Below, piece by piece: positions 41,941-55,000 of a stretch of DNA of 64,000 bases (the first letter of the stretch is position 1; the number at the start of each line of letters is the position of its first letter). Origin of the DNA: Lathyrus oleraceus (lineage: Eukaryota; Streptophyta; Magnoliopsida; Fabales; Fabaceae). The notes under the pieces are model-generated. The model made no database searches. It was given only the letters and a program-made list of their open reading frames with translations, and was not told the origin of the DNA. Where the stretch lies: contig NC_066583.1 of NCBI RefSeq assembly GCF_024323335.1, positions 278,151,910 to 278,215,909 of the forward strand. Reading direction: 5' to 3'. A program made the translations under genes and the position numbers.

Positions 41941-42924
41941 CAATCACACTATTTCTTTCAACAATCAAGTATATTCATTTAGAGTTTTCAAAAGTTAAAT
42001 AAATTATATTTATTTAATTTAAAAAATAATAAACATTAACTTTTATTTACTTTGATTAATATACTTCTTTTGGGATAATAAACCGCAAACCGATTCAATA
42101 GCTAGTAATTGAATCTGAAAAACTGAATTGAGCTCGGTTGAAACGGGTTGAAAGATCATCTGGCTCAAACTTCGATTTTAAATAGATTTAAATAGACGGA
42201 TTTTGTTCATTTAAATAGACCAGCAGGTATTCAAATTAATCTGTCAATCAGATTTTGAATAGTATTATATTTACTTCCATTTCCATTAAATTTGGATGAG
42301 TATATGGATTTTGAATTTTCAGAATGTGCTTTAAATTTATTTATTAAATAATCAATTAAATTTAAAAGTGAATTTTTTTAATTAAGTAAAATATATAGGA
42401 GTATTATATTATCATTTTTAAATATTGTCAATTTTTAAATATTTGATATTTTTACATTAAAATTTTGGGTTTCGAACAAATTAGATTTTGTCAAAATCAA
42501 ATAATATTATTGGATCTAAAAAATGATAAGCCTCATTATGACTCGTCAGAAATAATTTGTAAGTCATTCACCACATAAAAAAGTTATCTTGTCATATCTT
42601 ACTTTACTTAGTGATAGAAATTCAATATGGTGTGAAGATCTACGATCAATGTGATGGTGTATTTACAGCAGTAACTCAATGAATCCTCAAATTTTAGACT
42701 CGGGTTTATACTTTAAGTCATATTATAACATGATTTTTTAAAGTCGGTTTTATAAGTCTTAAGGTCCGTCAAGGTTGATTTGTTTAGGATCGAGTAGCCA
42801 ATTTTGATAACTCTAATGGGTAATGACAACACTAAAATAAACATACGGTTATAAAAAGATTTTAAAAAAAAAACAACTTAGATACATGTTTCACTTAAAT
42901 TTATATCATTTAATTTTATACTAT
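41941..42924. other. AT-rich intergenic region
   Basis: No gene or complete element recognised; likely further promoter of the PMT11-like gene merging into old repeats. Confidence 0.4.
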
Positions 42925-43235
42925 TTAGAATAAGTACAAGGATGGGTAACTCTTTGTTGGGTAGGGATATCCATATGTTTTAGAATATTTGGGTGATACG
43001 TAAGGTTAGCTCACACAGAGTGGTGAGAAGATTTATGTATAATTTTTAAGAAAAGTTGGAGATCCTCCTTAGTCCTAAGACTGAGACATTTATAAAGGCT
43101 TTCTTAGGCATGGGTTGCAGAGTTAGTGGTGAAGGTTTGTCCTAGATCCACGGCCGAGAAAGTGATCAAGGAAATATTTATTCTTCCTAAAATCATGGAG
43201 GAAACAATTTCCTCTATTAACCGACTATCTTCACT
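42925..43235. repeat. Diverged interspersed repeat, copy 1
   Basis: Shares the block order of 45885-46180: aagtacaa(g/t)gatgg, atatttgggtgatac, gatcctccttagt, cttcctaaaatcatggaggaaac. Similarity is perhaps 75-80% by eye. Probably retroelement leader or LTR debris; family not identified. Confidence 0.75.
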
Positions 43236-43545
43236 TAGTCATTGTGAGTCCATAGTATCACTCATGTTTACGACAACGAGAATTAGTACAAACAGATGAA
43301 ACTCAACTGGACAATCTATAATGGACATATAAACGGCCTCATGGACAATTTAATTGAAGTTCAAGTGTTTAATTGTCTCGTAGGACGACAAAAATCCTTA
43401 GAAGAAGGTCCTTTGTTATTTAGTTTTTGGCACCTTCATGATGATTGTGAGGGTTCCAAATGATTTAGTATGTTTATTATATTATTATTTTTATTTATTT
43501 GATTGAATTAACAATGAAACGACATGAATGTGATAAACAAATAAA
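43236..43545. other. Spacer between repeat copy 1 and the Mutator-like MITE
   Basis: About 310 bp with nothing recognised except the 9-bp target copy acaaataaa at 43537-43545. Confidence 0.4.
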
Positions 43546-44369
43546 GACTTAAATAGTCTGTTGGTCCCTGTAAGTTAGCGAGTTTTTGAATTTGGCCTCT
43601 TATCTTCTTTTTTTGTTTGAGTCTCTATATCTCACTTTTGTGTTGGCGTTAGTCTCTGGAGTTCAAATTCTGTTAAAAAAGTTGATTGGACTAATGGTGC
43701 ACACGTGGAACTGCTGAGTAAATAAACATCGCTAACGTGGCAGACCTTTTTTTCTTTTTCTTTTTTTATATATCCAGTGTTTCCACGTCAGCTTTTAAAT
43801 CCTAAAATGCAGTATTTGAAAAATGGTTTAATATTAGTATTTTAACATCGCTGACGTGGCAGATCTAATACCCATATTGTAGGATTAATAACAGTTAAAT
43901 AAATCATGAAAATATTTTTCATTAATGTCTCGCTGGATTTCTTCAGGGAATCAAGACATTTCTTGCAATTTCTCTTCCAATGTCTCTTTTCCTTACAGTG
44001 AAATATTCAGCATCAATCTGATTGACATTGACCTTTTTGTGCTTGGGTTTAGTCACACCACCCGTAGGTCCATAAGGCTTACTTTTTTAGTTAAACTTTC
44101 TTTTTGCCTTTTTTCTTAATGGCTCTGCCAACAGCCATAACAGTTCCTTTTTCAAACACTGCATTTTAGGATTTAAAAGTTGACGTGGAAATGTTGGATA
44201 TAAAAAAATTCAAAAAGAAAAAAAGGTTTGTCATGTCAGCGATGTTAATCTACTCAGCAGACTAACGTCAACACAAAAATGAGATATAGGGACACAGACA
44301 GAAAAAAATGATACAAGGACCAAATTCAAAAACTCGTTAACTTACATGGACCAACATACTATTTAAGCC
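43546..44369. mobile_element. Mutator-like MITE with long terminal inverted repeats
   Basis: 824 bp. The left arm (about 43546-43830) and right arm (about 44145-44369) are inverted copies, with blocks in the same order: aaatagt-tgttggtcc, gagtttttgaatttgg, tatatctca-ttttgtgttg, aacatcgctgacrtg, ccacgtca-cttttaaatcctaaaatgcag. The right arm lacks about 60 bp of the left. Flanks acaaataaa (43537-43545) and ataaataaa (44370-44378) match at eight of nine positions, the 9-bp duplication typical of Mutator superfamily elements. No transposase is present. Confidence 0.85.
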
Positions 44370-44378
44370 ATAAATAAA

Positions 44379-45884
44379 TAATTGATGAGAAAGAACATCG
44401 TGGAATGTAACATAGTAGCACTAGGGATGCTCAAATTAATCGATTATTTGAATTATTCATATTCATATTTAAATTCGGTTATTAAAAACCGATTAACTAT
44501 TCGTATGATTTTAACCAAATCTATGGTTTAGACATGTTATTAATATGATTTTAACAAAATCCATATCCAAAATAAAAACTAAATTAATCTATTTTTAGAA
44601 AATCATTAAAATTATTTTAAATTACTATTTTTTAAGAAAATATTTTTTTAATGTTTTTTTTTATAAACTTTTCTATAAAAAATTTCTTATATATTTTTTC
44701 TAAACAAAAATTTATTTTAATTTATTTTAAACTTTTTTAAATGAAAACTAATTATAAAATTGGTTATGGATATAACTCATTTATAAGCATTTTAAGAAAG
44801 TGGAATTCAATTATGAGAATTGATTTTAATAACTGATTACAACCTGGGTTATATATAGTTAAGGGAATTAACCCTCCATCAGCATCCCTAAGTAGCACCA
44901 TTGAAATTTTGTGTGGATCGAAGAATTTGAGAACTCTATGATGCATCTAGTTCTAGTTAGGCAAAACAATAGGGCGGAGCGGGAATGATTTCTACCTCCG
45001 TAAATCCAAACCTGAATCTTCAAACAATTCTCATTCTGCCCGATCCTCAACGGTGATGAAAAATTTAAATTTAAATTTGTCCCAAACAGGTTTGAGTTGG
45101 GTTCAGATATCTCTGCCTCATCCATTTAGTGAGATTAATTTTTTTAATATAAGTATTCGTTTTTCTAACATCAAATTACATTATAAATAATAAAATAAAA
45201 CAACCTCTATAAAAATCTATACATATATTTTAGATAATAAATAAATATAAAAATATAAAAACATTGACTACATATTTAATAGCATAAATTATCAAAGTCA
45301 AATAATTAAATACATAATAAAATAAATGGGACAGGTGTAGGGGCGGGTTCAAATGGGTTTTAATGTCTCCATTATCCAACCCATTCTCATATTTTGTAAT
45401 CGGAAAAAACCCAAACCTAAATCTAAACTCAGTCAAAATTGATTTTTCTCGTCAAATATGGTACGGGTTCGGATGGATCCCCATATATACGGGTTATGTT
45501 GTCATGCCTAATTCTAGTTAAGCAAAACATGCTTCATGGTTTATTTTTTAACTAAATCCATCTTGAAGAATTCATCTTTAATGAATGTACCTAGGGAACT
45601 TTGAAACACAAATTGGAGCATTTCATTTTTCACAATGTGTTTATGCTTCAGACAAGGTAATACTAATGAGAAAAGAAGAGAAATTTTGAAGTATTCCACA
45701 ATCCTCAAGTTTTAATGATTTTTCAAAATCATAACTAAATGAATGAAAAGATACACATACTTGGCTACAAGAATCTCTTTCTTCAATCCCTTTTTCTCAT
45801 CCTTGTTGTCGCTGACAATGTTATATTCAATTTTAGGCCATGACAATTGTATAGGACCCAATGATAGGCGCCAATTGTACTTTC
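44379..45884. other. AT-rich region with degenerate repeats
   Basis: No gene recognised. Segments at about 44940-45130 and 45330-45510, rich in gggttc/aacccat and ggtacgggttcgg, resemble ends of abundant non-autonomous plant elements, but no matched termini were found. Confidence 0.4.
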
Positions 45885-46180
45885 TAAAAAGTACAATGAT
45901 GGACAACTCCTTGTCGTGTAATGTTATCCTGATGTTTTAGGGTATTTGGGTGATACACAGGGCTATCTCACACAAAGTGGTGATAAGCTTTGTGTATAAT
46001 TTCCAAATAATGTTAGAGATCCTCCTTAGTTCTAAGACTAAGGTACTTAGAGACTCTCTTGGTATTGAGTTGCAAAGTTAGTGAGGTGGTTTCTCCCTAG
46101 CTCCGCGATTGGGAAAATGTTCAAGGGTAGACATGTTCTTCCTAGAATCATGGAGGAAACGATTTCCTTTATAGAGTGAA
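45885..46180. repeat. Diverged interspersed repeat, copy 2
   Basis: Same orientation and block order as 42925-43235, about 2.7 kb away. The copies diverge enough to predate most neighbouring insertions. Confidence 0.75.
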
Positions 46181-46559
46181 TATTTTTATGGATCTATGTG
46201 CTTGCATGATTAAACTTGAAAATCCCACAGAAGATCTATTTGAAGTTTTGATGACGACAACGATGATTAAAGTCAGTGGTAATAGCTTTCAACCTTGATG
46301 ATGGAGATCTAACCAAGGAAACATCTCATGCCTCATCAACAAAATGATACTGGAGATCAAAGTGCTTATATGATCAGAAGCAATCTAACAAAGAATTTTG
46401 AAGCTCGGATAAAGTGTGAAAGCTCACTAGGTCATATGTGTTTGTCTGTCTGAGTTACCAGAGTATTGTAAAAGTAAGGAAGTAGTTTAGAATTACTAAG
46501 ACAACTCACACACACACTTAAAATATCTTTTTAAATATTTTAAGCCAAGCCAAGTGATT
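46181..46559. other. Unassigned spacer
   Basis: No gene or terminus recognised; the context suggests old retroelement debris. Confidence 0.35.
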
Positions 46560-47853
46560 TGATCGATAAATTAACAAGTGTATTAATTTGTCAATGTAGT
46601 AATATCGGGAAATCCTGGAATATCAATCTCAAGAACTGCGTGATATTATAGTGTTCCAGTTTTAATTTAGTTAAACAAAATTAATTGGAGGTTTTGAGTT
46701 TGTTTTTGATTTTATTTCAAAAGAGTAAGTAAGAGAAAAATTAATAGAATAGAAAATAATATGAATAAAGCATGCTAGGAATTAGGGTCTGAACCTGAAT
46801 TCGTTAACAATCATGAATTGACCTTGTAATAAATTATTTTATCTCTACAAATTATCGATTCTCAAGGGTATCTATTTTTAAGCTCTTAGTGAATAAACCT
46901 TTAAACATTCAAATTAATCCATATGTCCATAGTATATTACATATGAATTTGAATAATTGATTATCAAGAACATGTCAATTTTTATACGGTATCCCTAGTC
47001 CTAGGTGATATTTAATATAAAATACTTAAATTAAGTGTTACGGTTGAAAATTCTTCCTATACCTAGCATTGGAGGGTTTAATTACTCATGATAATCATAA
47101 AAGATATGATAAAAGTGATAAATATTACACAATGATCACAAAGAAGGAAGTCTTAATGGAGAAATCCATTGAATTTGGTGCTTCCAGTTATTCCTATCGT
47201 GTTTTCCTAGCTCCAAGATGATCTTTTTTCGTCCAAATGCAAGCTCCCCCAAGAAAATTAATTTTTCACTGTTTAAACAATATTTTTGGCTTTTTACTGA
47301 TAATGGATGCCTATACACATATGAGGCAGCGTATGATGTTTCCATATGCGTATGGGGCAACATATGTACTTCCATACATGTATGGGGCAACAAATCATAT
47401 TTTTTGTAGCTTATATATGCGTATGGAATATGTGTATGGCCAAAGGGGTAAGAAGTTGGATTAAACTTTGGTGTCTTCATCAGAGTTATAGCCCTTGATG
47501 TTTGATTTCACTTTCCACTTGTCTCATATCATTCCGAGTTATGACACTCTATATATGATCAAAATACCATACATCTATCATGATGTAAAAAGTGCTGAAA
47601 AATAGACTTTGTGAATCCTTCTGAAAATTCATCGTGTTCCTTTTCCAACCATTTATTTGACTTCCTCCATCGTACAAAACACATTAATCATTTACCAAAA
47701 GATCAAATTACATAAGAAATACTCTTGATTGTTAAAACTACTACATACTTGTAAACAACATCTAAACCACTCAAAATTGTATGTATGTGCAGGTAACTCA
47801 TACAATTTTTCTATTAAAGTAATGATAAAGATAGCAAAAATAATGACTCATCA
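46560..47853 (-). mobile_element. Athila-related LTR, diverged, minus strand
   Basis: Read on the minus strand it begins TGATGAGTCA after the polypurine tract AAGTTTGGGGGTTG and ends TCGATCA at 46560, the same termini as the LTR at 17607-19047. Shared blocks in reverse order include ggtatccctagtcctaggtgatat (46990-47015), ggagggttta (about 47070) and the end block with gagattgatattcc. The 1294 bp are heavily diverged. What lies beyond 46560 does not look like a primer site, so this is a 3' LTR. Confidence 0.75.
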
Positions 47854-48343
47854 CAACCCCCAAACTTAACTTGTTGCTTATTCTTAAGAAGGTTTTTAAG
47901 ACCAAATTACTCATGCCAAATCACATAAAGTAAAAAAATTTAAGCATGATACCTCTTAGACCTACGGTGATTCTATTTTACCAAGACATTAAATTTTGTC
48001 TATTTACCGCGTTTGGCTTATCTTCCATATTTTCACTTGTTGATATTGCTTCACTTGTCACCTCATTGCACACTCTCACAAAATCTCTTAGGTGTTTATG
48101 TGTTTGCGCTCAAAATTCACGGTATGCAAAATTATATAGGCTTGAATACATTTTACCTATATAACAAGATGCACGATACACACACTTTTTTAGATATTTT
48201 ATGGTTATAACGAGGACAAGGTTTAGGCAGGATACATATGGAAAATGGCTAAGATTCAGAGGTACTACAATCATTCTCATCGCTATGTTTATACTAAGGG
48301 ATTAATGTTGAAGTCGTTTCTTTACTGAGTTTTTTTAGTGTCA
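47854..48343 (-). mobile_element. 3' internal stub of the Athila-related element, cut by the Ogre insertion
   Basis: Starts with the polypurine tract (47854-47874, minus strand) and continues as non-coding internal sequence until it stops at 48343, where the Ogre LTR begins. The remainder of the element should lie beyond the other end of the Ogre element, right of the window. Confidence 0.55.
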
Positions 48344-51300
48344 TGTAGCGTTCAACTCTTGATTTTTCCTCTTGATTTCTAGTTGATTTCTGACTCCTTC
48401 ATGTGAGTGCCTTCGGTCTTGTGCCTATGTACCAACATAAAAATGAGGGATCAAAACCTCGTAGTTCATGGTAAAAATTTCAAATGAGTTGGTGAATTGC
48501 TTTTAACAAAAGTTTAATAATAAAAGGGCACAAAGGGACAAAAATTTGAATGAGGTTGTTAGTTCTTTTTGTCTTTTGAAATTTAATTCAATATGGTTAA
48601 GTTTATTTACAAATTTGATATTAAGAGAAAAAAATTGAAAATTTAATGGCATAAGGCCAAAGTTTCTAACCATTAAGACATGTTTAAGTCTAAAATCACA
48701 AGCAGAGAAAGTTTTTGAAAGGAGGGAGAGATTTTGAAATTTAAGAAAGGGGAGGAGATGAAGAGGCTACCCTAAGAAAAAATTTAAAAGTTAAGAGTTG
48801 AAAAGATCTGACCAATGGGATGCAAGCCAACAGACAAGAATGTCACGTAGAAACTTATTTTCCCTTGGACTTTGATTAAGCAAAAAGCATGAGCAATGAG
48901 CAATATCCAGACATCATAAAGATCAAGGCATCAAATAAAGATAGCCACATCCAAGCAAGTATTCCAATAGCTAACAATCTTCATTGTATTCCCATGTATC
49001 ATATGAAATATTCCTTGATCAACTCATAACAAAACATCAGACAAAGATCATAACAAAGTAACAATTAGACACAGAGACAAAATAGAAGATGAACCCAAGG
49101 AAATTCAAAGTCTTATATCAGATGAAGATCAGTTGTCAAGAATAACTCAGTATCAGATGTTGACATTGGCCAAGTCCTTTAGCACAGGGAAAGCTGCATA
49201 ATTCTAAATCCAAAGCTCAGATCAAATCTCAACAGTTCACTAGATATTTTTTAGGGGTTTTATTGTTATTAGTTGTTTTAAGGTCCTAAGACCACAAACA
49301 AAGTCAAAATGCACAAACAAATATATACAATCACAAGATATGGCTCAAGTGAGCAAAGTGAAAAGGACTGAATCATAAATAAGTTGCATGAAATGTAAAA
49401 TGGCAGATGAATGACAAATGACTGAAATTTAAATAGCATAAAGTAAATGACTTGAAAGTAAAAGCATAATGAAAACAAGTTAGTCAATGGTTAGTCCAAT
49501 GTTAGTGTTGATTTTTAATTGATTAAGTCATTCTTTGGAGAACACTCAACCATTTATTCACAAGTATGGATCCTTGAACCAAGACATCTTCCATGAGAAG
49601 GGCTCCAACTTGGATAACTCACCAAGTATGCCACTAGCTCTCATGAAAGGAAAAAAGGTCAAGTCTCTATACAATGCCACGAAGAATGGGAAACTTACAA
49701 TCTCACTTACTAGAATGATATGCTTTGAGGGTCAAATTTAGCTCTATGTTAAGCAATCGTAATTGGACTTATGTAGAAGTCACAACTATCTGAGGCCGGA
49801 TAATAAAAATATAGGTGTTAATGAATGTTAGAAATTTGGTACCAAGAACCAAACTCCTAAAATATACCACAAACTAAAATAAAATGGGAGAGACTATCTC
49901 AATCATACTTGTATTGATTCATCTAACATAAGGTCATTGATAAATCAATTATCCTTTAGACATTAGATATTTCATTGGTCAAATAAGGGAATATGAAATA
50001 ATTGGGATGGAGATGAAGAGGGAGGGGAAGATAGAAACACAAATTAATCATGGGAGGAATTTCATCAAACCAAAACCATCCATTCATTTTGGGAGATGAA
50101 ATTTACATTTCATCAATCCCCTAAATCCAATGGTTTTGATCAAACAAAAGTCAAATCACTTTGACCAATGTCCAAATAGAAAGTCAAACTTCACAAGACC
50201 ATAAAAATGGCTCAACATAATTTTCAAACATTTAACCAATTAAAAATCACATTAAAAATGAATTAAAATATATTTTAATTTGGTCAAAACCTAAAATCTC
50301 TTCAAAACACCAAATAAATGGCCAAGGGATTTATCCTAGGTCAAAGGACCTTAGACAAAAAAATTCACTATTTTTAAAAAGTCAGAAGTTTTTTTAAAAA
50401 ATTAAAAATATGCACATAAACATTTAATTCATGAAAAATACCAAAATTAATCCAAAAATGATTTTAATTCAAAATATGGAAGAGGAAAATATTTTAAGGT
50501 TTTTGGCGAAAGTCCCATATTTTTTGGATTAAAAATGAAATTAATATGAATTAAACAAAATAAAGGGATTAAATGAAAAATCATAAAATAAAAAGAAATT
50601 CAAAAAAACAAGGGTCATCAGATCTCCCTCATTAATTGAGGTGGCAGATATGATGGCCACGCGCTAGAGTGCACCAAACACCTGAGTCAAACCCGTAGTA
50701 ACATGAGTCAAACAAAAGAAGGGTCAGGATTAAAACATGGATGTGAAATCAGATAGTTCAGGTCATGCCAACACATCACCGAAGCCCTAGCTCCGGTCAT
50801 CTTCTCTGGTGGACCTCACCGGAATGGTCCACCCTCAACCAAATGAAAAATGAAAAATGAGTACATGTTTTTGAAGGAAAAATGCTCAGGAGCATGAATC
50901 TGACCTCCATTTCTTCCAATTCCAAGTATACTTAAAGATACATGAATTTGAACTTTGAGGTTCATGATCTCAGTTGCTTTGATTTGACCTCAAAGCAACT
51001 CAATCTTGTTGCCTACATTGGTAGGACTTCAGACTACCAAAAATCAAAGAGAATGGTGAAGAATTGAGAGAGAATCGAAGAGAGAAAGTTTGGAAAATTT
51101 TCACCTTCTGTTTGTAGTGATGGAGCCCGGTCTGGATCTCAATTTGCTTGGGCTTGCTTCCACTTGATTGCAGAGGTGAATTGAGAGTTCAAATGGCTTG
51201 GATTCTTGGAGTTTCAACTTTAAAACAGAAGTGAAATTAAAACTCGGTTTTCAATTGAAAACCTTCAAGTTTATCCTCTAATGGTGGTGGGAAGGTTGCA

Positions 51301-52054
51301 GGAGTAAAGCTTGGGCAAGGTGTCCCTAATTCTGAGCAGGAGGCAATGTATTTATAGGCTTGGCATTTGATTTTCACACGCTTCCATCCAAATGCCAAAA
51401 ATAGAAATCCAAGTGTGCATGCTTGCATGGGTGTGTTATAGGCCCATGAAATGATGTCAAAAGGTCCAAAGATGATTATGAGTGATGCTGAAAATGTAAC
51501 ATGAAGCCATGCATTTGAAATTGAGAAGTGGTCATGAGATTCATCCAAATGGAACCATTAAGAGTAACCATGCTAAGTCATTCAAACTTTGTCCAAATGA
51601 GATGATCTTGGACGTTTTGGAAAGTTGAGATCAAGGGGAACAACGTTCATGTTGAAAAATTTTCCATTTGAAGTTTGGATCATGATGAATTTTGAGGTGT
51701 AAGTTTGGGAAATCAAACATAATTGAAAATTTTCTAAGTACCAAGTCAAATATCCACTACTTCCATATTGAATAACTTTTGCTATGAGTTTCAAATGGAA
51801 ACAGTTCCTTAATCAAAGTTGTATCTATTTTAATCCTATTAAATTTAGTCATAAATATGGCCTTATTTGGATTTGACATGAAGGAGGTATGCATTTTAGA
51901 AGTTGAGGAAAATTGCTTGTTCAATGGTAATTGCCCAAAATGACCTATAATCCTTCATCTTGGCACATGCTCTTGAAAGTTAAATTTGACATTTATCAAA
52001 GAATAAAAGTTAGAGAGGATATATTAAAATTGATCATGAAACTTGGATGGCCTA
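48344..52054 (-). mobile_element. Ogre-type 3' LTR, distal part (element A)
   Basis: Continues the LTR that starts at 58307, after interruption by the solo LTR at 52055. On the minus strand it ends ...GTTGAACGCTACA at 48344, the same CGCTACA end as the solo LTR. Together the two parts total about 4.5 kb. A block near 48400-48480 (gcctatgtacc, gggatcaaaacctcgtagttc) is homologous to 52405-52465 of the solo LTR. Short open frames here are not coding. Confidence 0.7.
52050..52054. repeat. Target-site duplication, left copy (gccta)
   Basis: gccta at 52050-52054 equals 57482-57486 on the other side of the solo LTR: a perfect 5-bp duplication. Confidence 0.9.
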
Positions 52055-55000
52055 TGTAGCGGTGTATTCGTCGCTATATGATTTATTGATTAAACCATAA
52101 GCAGAGTATACAATGAATCGAGTCGCCACCGCACTTTTATTTATCCTAAGGACTGGTTAAAAAGCGAACAAAAACCTAAGAAGTTTTACACGTAGAAAAC
52201 TAATGAAAAGATCAGAGAGTCTGGGTAAGGGGTAAATTACGCAATGGGAAGGTGTTAGGCACCCATCACGTCCTAGGTACTCCTAGGGAGCCCTTTTCAC
52301 ACTTGTTGTATAAAAAATATTTATTTGTTTATGACATATTGTGCAAACATGAATGGGATGATGAGAAAAGAATATACAAGTTAGTTATTTTTGTGTTTGA
52401 ACGGATGAACCCGTTGCCTACGTACCTTCCATCAAAGGTAAGGATCAAAACGCCGTAGTTCGGCTAAAAGATTTCCAAAAATTAGTGAGTTCATTTTACA
52501 ATACAAGCACTAAGGCTTTTCATTACCAATGGGAGAAAACTCTACCCGAATCAACAATCCACCATGCGAGGACGGCTTCGACGTACTAGAGGGGTTAACC
52601 CTGTTTTCAGTACGGAAATCTTACAATCGACTCACTAAGGATAAGGTAAGATTTACATCAACCACTATGGTAATTAAAACCTAAGGCTAATGTATGAAAA
52701 CATATTAACAATGGACAAAGCCACAAAACGATTGAATGTGTGAGGTTAATTGATTATGAGTATTCACAAAAACATGGTCAAGGTATGATTAAGATTGATT
52801 CAAAGAAGTGTTATGAAATGAAGTTTGAAAAGTCAAGGACTTATGGTCCAGGTTTCTAATTTGAAAAAGACATGAAGATGTTTGCACAACAAGTCAAAGT
52901 TTTTGAAAGCAAAGTGTGAAAAGGTTTAAGACAAAGAGGGTATGGATAGTGGAATGTAAAACTTCTTAGAAAGGTTCACCTCTTGAAATCATATAGAAGA
53001 TGATTCAAGTGTATTCTTAGGAATAAGCATCAAAGCAAGTAAAAATAAAGCAAGGTGATACCGGATGCCATCAATGGACTTATACCAATCTCACAAACAA
53101 AAGCGGATATCGGATACCAATAAATGGATTTACACCAATCTCCTAAAATAAAACAATGATACCGGATGCCATCAATGGTCTTATACCAATCTCACAAAGC
53201 AAAAGCGGATATCGGATACCAATAAATGGATTTACACCAATCTCCTAAAGTAAAACAAAACATGGATGTCAGATGCCAATCTATCTGGACTTATACCAAC
53301 CTCCAAAGTATGATCATGGGAGTACAAATGCCAACAACATGGTCTTACAATTGCATCCTCACATACAACAAACAAACAATGCACTAAGCAATGGACATGA
53401 GTGACCACATGAAATGGTCTTACACTCTATCCCTTCCAAATCATAGGAACAATGGCCAATGAATGGACTTACAGTTGTCCTCAATGGGTAAACTCAAACA
53501 AACCACAAGGGTATGAAATGATGATCATGCAATAATGCACAATCAATGATGATAAGTGCACAAAGGCAAGCAAGCAAACATGTACAAATGCAACAAGCAA
53601 TCAATCAAACAAAGTCATTTAGCACCCACTATAACCAAACAATTAGGCTCAATCAAAGGGTTAGACTTAAAAGTCAACTGGAATAGGGTAAATGGTGCTC
53701 TTAACCTTGACATTGAGAGCCAAGGTGAAGCAGATGAAAGGATATGAGGGGTGTGCCTCATCACTCTTATCCCTGGTCAGGGAGAGCATTGAATATCAGA
53801 AGGTGTGGGAGTTCAGAAAGATGGAACTCTCTCCACAAGTTAAAGACTCGATAGATCTTGGGTTTTTACTCACTATGCATCAACACATGTGGTGTGAGCA
53901 AGGTGAGTGACTCACAGAATAGTAGGAGATAGGCTACATATCTTTTTTGTCTACCAATTGCCTCACATGAGGTCTTTACCTGCTTGGGGACAAAGTTAAA
54001 CAATCACAAACATTGCCTCTTAAGGAGGACTTCAGACAGGTGCCTGGCTAAGTAACAAGCCAGGTCTTCCAGACTACATGGAGACAAGAGAGTCTACCTC
54101 AATGCTTAAGCAAAGCAAAGCGATAGCAAGTTCACAAAGGAACTAAAGCAACTATGGTACCTGAAATCAATCAAATATAATCAATATACCAATCACAAAG
54201 TCAAAACAGACAAGTTATGAACCATCAGTCAACACAATCAATCACATGTGCAAAGCACAAACTCAAACCAAATGAGTTAGCATCCTACAAAACAAACCAA
54301 GTTAGTTCATCACAATCAAGTAAACCAAACTCAATCAACTTGAATTAATCTCCTTAAAGCAATTGCTCCTTAACCTGAAAAACAACTCAAACATGAGAAG
54401 TGAACCCTTAGGCCAAAGCCTAGGGTCAAAGGAGGAGAAAATATTTAAAACAGAATATGAAACTTGATCAAAATCAAGATTTATCAAATAAGAACAAATT
54501 CCAGTTGGTCCCATATCAAAACTATTCATCAATTGCATTTCATAAGCAAAACATGTCAAACTAGGCAAGATGAGAACTCAATGGTGTAAACAGAATGAAC
54601 ACAAGCATATCAATACCAAAATGGCTCAATAAATTTCAGGAAAAATCATGCTTAAACATAACACATTGAATGAGCAGCACACCAAATTTCATGTCATTTG
54701 GACAAGTGGAAGAAAGGAAATTAAAATCCCTAAGTCAAATCATATTCAAGCAAGGTCATACAAGACCACAAATCATGTATCAAGTTCAAGCAATCATAAA
54801 ACAGTGATCAAACATGAGAAATGAATGAGATCAAATCCATGGCAACCTTTAAGATGTCTACAATACACATGCCAAATTTCAAAGTCATCCAACAAACCAC
54901 AAGGATTTCACAAATCATGTAAATTGAACACTCAAGAAACGTTCACAAATGACCAAACAGAGGGAAAATTATCACACAAATAGAAAAATGCATTCTAAAA

